NCBI RefSeq assembly: GCF_024494725.1
Contig: NZ_JANHDK010000004.1
Coordinates: forward strand, 1 to 64,000
Source: Haloplanus ruber
Lineage (GTDB): Archaea > Halobacteriota > Halobacteria > Halobacteriales > Haloferacaceae
Length of the DNA stretch: 64,000 nucleotides
Direction: 5' to 3'
Made by a program: the position numbers and the translations under genes
The notes under the pieces: generated by a model
What the model was told of the DNA's origin: nothing
What the model saw: the letters and a program-made list of their open reading frames with translations, nothing else
The model's database searches: none
In this document: positions 54,220-61,251 of the stretch, one piece after another
Position numbering within the stretch: the first letter of the stretch is position 1
Layout: each line of letters opens with the position of its first letter

Positions 54220-54228
54220 ATCTGAGTC

Positions 54229-56145
54229 TCATACGACTTTGTATTGGTCGGTTGAGGGGCTATATACGTCTCCTTTCCTGCGGAGCTGCTCGATGTGGTC
54301 CAGTAGCCTTTCTTTGCTTATACCCTTGCTCCGTGCCCGGTCGACAATGGCATCAATCGGTGCGCCGGCCTCTCCAGTATATTCCTTATCCACTATCTCA
54401 ATCACGTCTCTCACTGATTCTACTACTTCTTCATCATGCTCGCCGCCGTCTTCAGTCGCGTCTTCGCCTTCTCGTCCAGCTCCCGTTTCAACCACATCAT
54501 GGGTGAAATCTCCCTCGACAGGATCAATACCGATATCCTGTAGACAAGATCGGACAACCTTGATTGCACGCTCTGCGTCCTCACGATCGACAGTGTCAGA
54601 GAGCCGCAGTCGAGCGCTTGCCTCTGCCAAGCGAACCATCGCTTCCAATTTCCGACCGGTAACGGGCACCGGGGCGTCCTCGTCAGCGCTTTTCGCACGG
54701 AGCTCAACATAGTAGTCGCGGATCGGTTCTTTCCCCTCATCGGTCAAGGTCGGATAGTAAGTCTCTCTCGCGTACGAAATGTACTCCCGGAGGAACTCGG
54801 GTTCGACAATGGGGGCAGCAGTTCGGGCGGCCTCCTCAACTTCAGACTGAGTGGGTTCGGACTCCACCGTGTTCTCGCGGCGGGTGTCGCGCTCTCTCTC
54901 GCGATTCGTTTCGAGAATCCGTTCGGCAGCCTCAATATCTTCCTCCGGATCTGGTCGATCTACGACTGTGAATACCAGATCGAACTGCGATACTGTAGTC
55001 GGATCAATATCGATCTGCTCCGCAATCGGTTCATACTGATCGAACCGGCCATACTTCGGCTTCGAGGTAGCAATTAGCCCTGTTTGACCCTGGTTCGCGC
55101 CAGCTTTGTCGGAGGGTATCTCCGCGGTGAATGCCCTCCGCAGTTGGTCGAGCTCGTTCTCGTTGGCTTTGCCGAACTGCGTAACAACAGCGTGGGACGC
55201 ACGTGTTAGCGTATCAACAGAGTACTCAGATAGCCTTCGAGACGAAGAGTCGTGTGGACTCTTTTGTGTCGTCAACAGTCCTTTGCCAGATGGCCCACCG
55301 GAGAGGTGAACTCCCGAAGGAGCCACCTGTGCTGCATACTCTGCGATATCCGTAGTCAACGTCCCCGAATCATGGACTAGCGAAATGTGTATCGCACCCC
55401 GAATAGACCGGCCGTTCTCCCGTGGTTTGTGTATCCCACCCACAAGCGAGAGCAGCAGCCCGAATTTCTCCATCTCATGTCCATATACCGATGGAGCAAT
55501 TGATTCGATTAGGCTATCGTATAGTGGCCCGAACGTGCTCTGCTGAATTGGTTCCTGATCGTTGCTTCGCTTCTCATTAACAAACTCCTCAATCCTTTCG
55601 CGTGACTCTGAGGGTACTTCAGGACTCTCTTCGTCCGAGGGACTTCCAGCTGTATCCTCGGTATACACCGACTGTCGCATGAGATCCTCAATGTGGGCGC
55701 TTGACGGGAGATCGGCAAGCGAGACTGACTCCACGAACTGCTCGTCATCTTCATCCGTCGCTTGGTAGAGACGATACTGCTCCCCATTAGTCAGAAGCCC
55801 CCATTCGGCCCCGAACAACCGCATATACCGCCGGATCTGCGCTCCGCTGTTTGTAATATTCCGGCCAATCTGTTTGGCCTCGACGACAGCGTGGACTCCG
55901 TCTGGACCGAACAGGGCATAGTCTGCCTGATCGTCGAATCCTTCCTCACCCGAATATTCCAGCAACACCTCACTATTGTCGTAGACGCGCCATCCGAGAG
56001 TTCTAATGAACGGCGTCACAATCTTTGCTTTCGTATTCGTTTCGTCGAGGCTTTGCCCCGTCGCAACAACCCCCTTCGTCACAGAGACAAATTCCGAGAG
56101 CGTGCCATATGCGCCTCCCCTCGGCCCTTCGGTCATATTTTCCAC
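54229..56145 (-). CDS. HsdR_N-type nuclease domain fused to an ATPase-dead MCM AAA+/winged-helix region
   Basis: A 638-aa protein. Residues 20-130 look like a type I restriction HsdR_N domain, with a PD-(D/E)xK core: Asp75 in QADYALFG and Glu89-Ala-Lys91 in VVEAKQIG. Residues 200-545 align with the MCM AAA+ module (SIAPSVYGHEMEKFGLLLSL; PKYGRFDQYEPIAEQID; KLEAMVRLAEASARLRL), and 573-638 with the MCM winged helix. The ATPase residues are changed: Walker A GDPGTGKS is HDSGTLTT (Lys264 to Thr), Walker B IDE is VTQ (322-323), sensor-1 Asn is Lys362, and the arginine-finger SRFD is SQFD (Gln387). The MCM N-terminal OB domain is absent. It may act as an inactive helicase-like subunit that targets a nuclease to replication complexes; that is inference. 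Confidence 0.8.
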   Translation of the reverse strand: MENMTEGPRGGAYGTLSEFVSVTKGVVATGQSLDETNTKAKIVTPFIRTLGWRVYDNSEVLLEYSGEEGFDDQADYALFGPDGVHAVVEAKQIGRNITNSGAQIRRYMRLFGAEWGLLTNGEQYRLYQATDEDDEQFVESVSLADLPSSAHIEDLMRQSVYTEDTAGSPSDEESPEVPSESRERIEEFVNEKRSNDQEPIQQSTFGPLYDSLIESIAPSVYGHEMEKFGLLLSLVGGIHKPRENGRSIRGAIHISLVHDSGTLTTDIAEYAAQVAPSGVHLSGGPSGKGLLTTQKSPHDSSSRRLSEYSVDTLTRASHAVVTQFGKANENELDQLRRAFTAEIPSDKAGANQGQTGLIATSKPKYGRFDQYEPIAEQIDIDPTTVSQFDLVFTVVDRPDPEEDIEAAERILETNRERERDTRRENTVESEPTQSEVEEAARTAAPIVEPEFLREYISYARETYYPTLTDEGKEPIRDYYVELRAKSADEDAPVPVTGRKLEAMVRLAEASARLRLSDTVDREDAERAIKVVRSCLQDIGIDPVEGDFTHDVVETGAGREGEDATEDGGEHDEEVVESVRDVIEIVDKEYTGEAGAPIDAIVDRARSKGISKERLLDHIEQLRRKGDVYSPSTDQYKVV

Positions 56146-56187
56146 CTATTAGGCGGATATAGAATAAGCTTGACTCACAAGCTGCTG

Positions 56188-56691
56188 CTAATCGATGCCA
56201 TAACCCACGATGTGGGCGGCGTCAAGGAGGGAGAGGTCGTCGTTTGCACCGGCAATCAGCACGATCTCGTAGACATCCGTCTTGGGCACTTCCCCTTCGA
56301 AGGCGTCTTCCAGCTTCCGCTTTGCATCCCGGATATCGTTCATCGTCTCGTTCTGGATCGTCACCGTGAGGTCTACGTCACGGTATTCTTTGACGTTTGA
56401 TCGGCGTTGCTTGACTGGGAGATTGTTCATATCGAACTCCTCCGGGAGCGTGTGGTGGGTAGCATTCGTCCGCAAATCGCCCGCTTCTCCTCCGGCAGGG
56501 AGTGAATTATCTTGGTCTGATGGACTACGCCGTGCGTTCTCCGGAGCTTGGTCACCGGTCTCGTGTCGCTGACCGCGACGGGTGGCGTCCTGATCTTGGC
56601 CTTGGCTTTGGCTTTGAGTCGGTTCGGGTTCATCGTCACCAAGTGCGTCTGTCGAGCCCTCGTCGAAATCATAGCGGCTATCTTTCCCCAT
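56188..56691 (-). CDS. ParA partner, ribbon-helix-helix-like C-terminus
   Basis: A 167-aa protein overlapping the parA stop by one base (TGATG). The first 90 residues are disordered and Gln/Asp-rich (EPTQSQSQGQDQDATRRG). The C-terminus (VDLTVTIQNETMNDIRDAKR, then KLEDAFEGEVPKTDVYEIVL) looks like a strand-helix-helix DNA-binding domain. Small centromere-binding proteins encoded after parA have this plan, and the flexible tail often stimulates ParA. The DNA site is not known; the 42-bp iterons and the 66-bp repeats are candidates. Confidence 0.62.
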   Translation of the reverse strand: MGKDSRYDFDEGSTDALGDDEPEPTQSQSQGQDQDATRRGQRHETGDQAPENARRSPSDQDNSLPAGGEAGDLRTNATHHTLPEEFDMNNLPVKQRRSNVKEYRDVDLTVTIQNETMNDIRDAKRKLEDAFEGEVPKTDVYEIVLIAGANDDLSLLDAAHIVGYGID

Positions 56692-57632
56692 CAGACATTC
56701 ACCTCCGTTGTGGGATCAGCATCCTCAAGCAGCTTTTCCGGCGTCGCATCTCCCATCTCCTTGTCCTTCACTTCATCCCACCGTTCGATCGCCTCATCGT
56801 AACTGTAATCTCCAACCATCCACCGCCCAATCACCTTGTATGCTAACGGCACGTGTTCTTCGTAGGCCCGAAGCTCCCGCGTGTCCTCTGACTCGATGAA
56901 GCTGAACAGATCCATCCGCTTGTCCCACGTGTAGCGTAGTAGCGAGTGTTCTGGGATCGAGAATGGGCTGATCGGGATCCCTTCGTTTTCCATCTGTTCT
57001 CGGTACTCTTCGAAGATTTTCGCGTTTCCAACTCGGCTTGGCACTGTCCCCCTGATCGTCACGTCGACGTTCATGCCGCGGAACCCTTTCTCGATTGCCT
57101 CCAGCGTGTCTTCCAGCTCTTGTTGTGATGCTTTCCCCTTGGGGGTGAGTTCAATCGGGACCATGATGTTTTGCGCGGCAACGAGCGCATTGTCGACGAG
57201 TTTCGTGTGGGTCGCCTGTGTGTCGATGATTACGACATCGTAGTCGCTGCTCAAGTCCTCAATTGCGTCTCGAACTACGAAGAATTGATCAGCTGCCATT
57301 CGCGAAGAATCTGCTACTGCCGATTCGAAGTTCCCCATGTCCTCGTGGCCGGGCACGAGATCAAAATGGTCTGTCTCGACGATGATCTCCTCGAGTCCCT
57401 CCTCTCCGAACAAGACATCCATGATATCTGGCTCAACGACGTGACCTGCCTCTTCGTCATCGTACGCGAGATCACCATACCCACAGTAATGGGTTAGGGC
57501 TCCCCGCTGTGGATCCAAGTCGACCGCGAGGACATCGTATCCATCTCGCCCAATTGCTGCTGCAGTTTGCATCGCATTTGTTGTCTTTCCTGGTCCTCCG
57601 CTGGCCGACCACCAAGTGAACCCAATTGCCAT
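56691..57632 (-). CDS. ParA-type partition ATPase lacking the signature lysine
   Basis: A 313-aa deviant-Walker ATPase. Walker A reads WWSASGGPGKTTNAMQTAAA: the family's signature Lys (KGGxGKT) is a Ser here, while the second Lys is present. Other motifs are VLAVDLDPQRGAL and VVIIDTQATHTKLVD. The C-terminus is helical (DYSYDEAIERWDEVKDKEMG). It is predicted to drive plasmid segregation with the downstream gene. An in-frame ATG at 57659 is an alternative start. It is preceded by an AT-rich leader shared with a divergent HEPN gene. Confidence 0.82.
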   Translation of the reverse strand: MAIGFTWWSASGGPGKTTNAMQTAAAIGRDGYDVLAVDLDPQRGALTHYCGYGDLAYDDEEAGHVVEPDIMDVLFGEEGLEEIIVETDHFDLVPGHEDMGNFESAVADSSRMAADQFFVVRDAIEDLSSDYDVVIIDTQATHTKLVDNALVAAQNIMVPIELTPKGKASQQELEDTLEAIEKGFRGMNVDVTIRGTVPSRVGNAKIFEEYREQMENEGIPISPFSIPEHSLLRYTWDKRMDLFSFIESEDTRELRAYEEHVPLAYKVIGRWMVGDYSYDEAIERWDEVKDKEMGDATPEKLLEDADPTTEVNV

Positions 57633-57836
57633 ATGCGAAATAATCACGTCATTTGGCATAAATCTTTGTCAGACAGACGGACAACCATACAGTTGATTGG
57701 CCAGTTGGTTTTCTGGTTGGCTTATTAGTTTGCTGGCTAAAATACTTTTTAGAAATTTATTGAGCAAACCAGCCTCTACGCCCTGAAAACAAGGGATAAC
57801 TGGGGTATCATAGCTCCGCGATTCTTGCTCGGGGCT

Positions 57837-59306
57837 ATGTTGAAGTCAGGTCGCTCCGATGGCGATCCTATGAGTCAGGAAGAAGCAGAGTACTTAATCG
57901 ATCTGTTGATCGAGCATGCTCCACAACACACTGCTCTCGATCGGTTTGCCGCGGATGCCCCCGACGCTGTCAACTCACCTGGCGAGTCGGAGCCACTCCG
58001 GAAGCTCAAGTATCAATACGCGGTTCGCCAAGTTATCGCGACATACTTCGACATCCACGATATGGAAGTCACCGCCCGCGACCTACAACAGGATCTCATG
58101 GGAATTGTCTCGGATTTCACGCTTGAGAGCAGCCAATCGGACACTGAATCTGACGTCGAAGAAGATAGTCTGAATGATGAAAGGGCTCCTGCTGAGCCGT
58201 TCTTTCCGGTAGCAGAGACTGTTGAGGAACATGGTAGAGTTGAGGTTTTTGAATCGAAAATCAACTCAATCAAGGAGGATATCGGGCGAGCCGATACGAT
58301 CACGTTCACCGTGTGGTTTCCTTGGCATATCCGCTGGGAAGACCCTCCAAATGCATTCCATATCTACGATCTCGTGATTGAACCCGCTAATACATCTGAG
58401 TGGCGTCCCCGACTTGAAGCGGTCGCTCGCGATCCCGATGCTCACGACGGACAAGACATTCTTGTTGAAATCGATGATGGCGAGTATGATATCTGGCGGA
58501 CAACTCTCACTGCCACTAGCCCAGCATACGCATTCATCGAGTTCAAGAACGCGCTCCAGTTGCTCTCCGCCAAAATAAATCATGCTCACCACTATCTGGA
58601 TATGGGCCCGCTTGGCGACAGGGATCGCTCGTCCTCACGTCTTACTGGTGTTGATGCTCGATGGACAGCGATTAGAAAACCGTTCGCTATGTTCTGGGAA
58701 GACGATCGGACTGAAGAAACGGTTGGAACCGACTATGGATTTCATGGATGTCACATCTACGAGACCGGTGGTCTTCCTGAAGCTGAAATAGACTACTCCT
58801 CGATTCGAGACAGATTTGAGCAGCTCCAATCATTCGGATCCGGAACAGCGGGCGATAATACCCTCCTTCACAACGCTTTGATTGAGTACCAAGAGGGTCT
58901 TACCTCAACCAGCTACAACCGGTCGTTTTTCAATTTCTGGCGGGTTGTTGAAGAACTCACGATGGTAGGGCGCGAAGGGAAGCAGGAAGTCATCGATCGG
59001 GCGTTGTTCGCTTTGGGAGTCGTAACGAGTGGTGACTACGATCCTATCATCGGTCGAATCGCAGAGGAGATCTGGACCGTGAGAAACGACTGGGTTCACG
59101 ACCCAGGATGGGATCGAGTAGCCGAAGATCATGAGGTGGTCGCGAAGAGACTTGCAGACGTTCTGATTGAGCTACATATTACTGAATTTCAGGGCCTAAG
59201 CGAGCGAGAGATTCGTCGAATAATGAAATGGGGTGTTCAGAGCGAGACGAAACGGATGGAAATAGAAACGGGCCTGAGGACGGTTTCCAATCTCACGTCG
59301 GATTGA
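57837..59306 (+). CDS. HEPN-motif protein of the Apea-like type
   Basis: A protein of 489 aa. The C-terminal region has SYNRSFFNFWRVVEELTM followed by the HEPN R-x4-H motif RNDWVH (about residues 416-421) in IWTVRNDWVHDPGWDRVAED. The Asn after Arg is typical of active HEPN ribonucleases. The N-terminal 340 residues are not recognised and may sense a ligand. It is divergent from parA and may serve as a defence or toxin-like RNase. Starts at 57825 (TTG) or 57870 are possible; ATG 57837 is chosen. Confidence 0.65.
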   Translation: MLKSGRSDGDPMSQEEAEYLIDLLIEHAPQHTALDRFAADAPDAVNSPGESEPLRKLKYQYAVRQVIATYFDIHDMEVTARDLQQDLMGIVSDFTLESSQSDTESDVEEDSLNDERAPAEPFFPVAETVEEHGRVEVFESKINSIKEDIGRADTITFTVWFPWHIRWEDPPNAFHIYDLVIEPANTSEWRPRLEAVARDPDAHDGQDILVEIDDGEYDIWRTTLTATSPAYAFIEFKNALQLLSAKINHAHHYLDMGPLGDRDRSSSRLTGVDARWTAIRKPFAMFWEDDRTEETVGTDYGFHGCHIYETGGLPEAEIDYSSIRDRFEQLQSFGSGTAGDNTLLHNALIEYQEGLTSTSYNRSFFNFWRVVEELTMVGREGKQEVIDRALFALGVVTSGDYDPIIGRIAEEIWTVRNDWVHDPGWDRVAEDHEVVAKRLADVLIELHITEFQGLSEREIRRIMKWGVQSETKRMEIETGLRTVSNLTSD

Positions 59307-59434
59307 TCTAGTAAGTTGGTCAAATTCTCTTCTACATGCGACAAGGCCACAGATAGCACGAAAATCGCAGACACATTCGATTTGAACAGTTACCTCCTGA
59401 AGATTATCCCAGCTTTCTCTATTAAGAATCGTAT

Positions 59435-60124
59435 CTATCGGATTCTACTCCGGGCCGCGGCGTATCCTATCCCGAATAGGAATCCAACAAGATGACCGAC
59501 GATATCGGCCCGGCCAACCGGAAGAAGTCCGGCCAGCTGCCCGAGCATGTATGGAATCAGCACAATGGGAGTAAGTACCAAGACGATCCCCCAATACGTT
59601 CGTACTGGAGTGGTGATTGGACTGCCAGACGTGAGTGCGCCGAACTCGAACTCGTCTCGGTGCTCGAGGAACATGTGGACACTGTAAAAACCGATAAATG
59701 CCAATACGCCCCCACTAGCGCCTAGTGTACTCTCACCGGAGACTGCAGTTCCGATTAGTACCGCTACCTGCGCGGTAATCACAAAAAATGCGATAACTTC
59801 GGCCTGCCGCATATGCTGCTCGCTTTCTCCGGCAAATAGCCACAGGAAGGCTACATTCCCAAACAAGTGGGTTATTCGCGGTGGGAACGCATGTGAGACG
59901 ATCGCAAAGAACAGTCCAGGCGATAATGCGGGAAACGACTCAGTTGTGAACATCCACTGGATGAGCTCTTTGTCCCACCCGAGAAACACCACTCCAATTT
60001 GGAAGAGGTACCACAGCATGATGACTGTAGTGAGGAATCCTGTCCCCAGCCGATTTTGGAAAAACAATCGGCTCTGAATTGCCTCGGCGACTTGTTCACA
60101 GTGGGGGTGATTGAATCCCATCAT
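59435..60124 (-). CDS. rhomboid-family intramembrane protease
   Basis: A 229-aa protein with about six membrane helices. The catalytic serine lies in TLGASGGVLA (Ser137) and the catalytic histidine in DIVGHLVGFLFG (His211). The H-x3-N motif of the second helix is present as THLFGNVAFL (His86, Asn90). All hallmark residues are present. Rhomboids cut membrane proteins within or near their membrane segments. The substrate is unknown. Confidence 0.85.
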   Translation of the reverse strand: MMGFNHPHCEQVAEAIQSRLFFQNRLGTGFLTTVIMLWYLFQIGVVFLGWDKELIQWMFTTESFPALSPGLFFAIVSHAFPPRITHLFGNVAFLWLFAGESEQHMRQAEVIAFFVITAQVAVLIGTAVSGESTLGASGGVLAFIGFYSVHMFLEHRDEFEFGALTSGSPITTPVRTYWGIVLVLTPIVLIPYMLGQLAGLLPVGRADIVGHLVGFLFGIGYAAARSRIR

Positions 60125-60289
60125 AGTCGTACCCCGCAGACGCTTCTCAGCACGGTTGCCCGTTTGCTTTGATGCGCTCGGCGCATATTAATCAAAAGAA
60201 CCCCAGAATACTTTTAGAGGCATTGAGAATCGGGATTCGCCTGTTCACGATAGCCATTCGCCCAACCACGAATCACCAATTTCCTATCC

Positions 60290-60880
60290 ATGTCACGTTT
60301 TGACCTCCTTCCCCACGACGTCCGCACGAAGCTCAAGACCGATCCACGCCACGTTAGTGGCAACGAACTACTCCCGGCCGAGGTCGCGCTGACAATGTAT
60401 GAAAATGACCGCCCGATATGGACAGCCTCGCAAATGCAGTCGGAACTTGATACCAGTCATGGTAAGGAGACTGTCCGCAAAAAGCTGAACACGCTTGATG
60501 AGGTGGAGGTTTGCGAGTCCATGCCCGCCAATAACGGTCGCATCTACTGGTGGAGCGACGATCGCAGTGATTGGCCGATTCCCCCAGATATCATCGTGGA
60601 TGGCCAACAAGAACTGACTGTCGCCGAATTGATCAACCCGTGGTATTCGAAAGTCGGACTGATTGGGCTACTCGTCCCCGCACTCGCTGGTATACCACTC
60701 CTAGTCGGGATCTTCGCGATCGGCGGAACCATCTCGATCCCCGTCTCTGGCACAGAGTTGCTCTCGATGGGGATGATCGCGATCGTCCTCTCATATATAC
60801 TCTTGGCGTACGCTGGTCTCATCGGTATTGTGCAATGGGCAACGGGCAACACCATCGGCGTTGGCTTCCTCGATTCCTAA
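60290..60880 (+). CDS. DNA-binding-like protein with two membrane helices
   Basis: A 196-aa protein. The N-terminal 95 residues resemble a winged helix (EVALTMYENDRPIWTASQMQ, HGKETVRKKLNTLDEVEVCE, NNGRIYWWSDD). Two hydrophobic helices follow (about 120-150 and 158-185). It could be a membrane-tethered transcription regulator. No family name is offered. It stands alone between the rhomboid gene and the DUF499 operon. Confidence 0.55.
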   Translation: MSRFDLLPHDVRTKLKTDPRHVSGNELLPAEVALTMYENDRPIWTASQMQSELDTSHGKETVRKKLNTLDEVEVCESMPANNGRIYWWSDDRSDWPIPPDIIVDGQQELTVAELINPWYSKVGLIGLLVPALAGIPLLVGIFAIGGTISIPVSGTELLSMGMIAIVLSYILLAYAGLIGIVQWATGNTIGVGFLDS

Positions 60881-61023
60881 CGAGAACACTCGAGATTCCC
60901 ATGTATCTCCAATGCGTTCACGTAATATGGATGAAAAAATCGTGTCTCTGACCGCTGATACTACTGGATTATCTTAGACTAAGTAAAGGTTATAACGCTT
61001 CGATTAGGTGATGTCTATATCCA

Positions 61024-61251
61024 ATGACTAAGAAGACAATCGGACAGAACACCGGCCGATCGGGTCGGGTGAACTTGTCTGGCCCTGAACTTGAACAGTT
61101 CAGTGCCGAGGTTGGGGACTCAATCAAGGTTGATATTGCTGAGTCGAAAGGCATCGCCAAAGCCATCATCGAGAACAGTTCGGAGACAGAATTCGTAATC
61201 GTCTCCAAACCAGCTTCTGAGGCCTCAACGGCGGAGGAATCCGATGAGTAG
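61024..61251 (+). CDS. small protein overlapping the DUF499 gene (75 aa)
   Basis: MTKKTIGQNTGRSGRVNLSG, then QFSAEVGDSIKVDIAESKGI and a beta-rich end. The layout resembles a small AbrB/SpoVT-type DNA-binding or adaptor protein. It ends 8 bases inside the DUF499 gene, so the two are translationally coupled. An AT-rich promoter (GTTATAACG at about 60990) precedes it. Its role is probably to regulate or assist the large ATPase. Confidence 0.55.
   Translation: MTKKTIGQNTGRSGRVNLSGPELEQFSAEVGDSIKVDIAESKGIAKAIIENSSETEFVIVSKPASEASTAEESDE

Noticed and set aside
53913-54221. 102-codon minus-strand frame with repeated peptide (TPRCRLVTGRPTYLPEYYQK)
   Set aside because: It only mirrors the 66-bp DNA repeats, whose period is a multiple of three; the repeats are explained by ORB cores.
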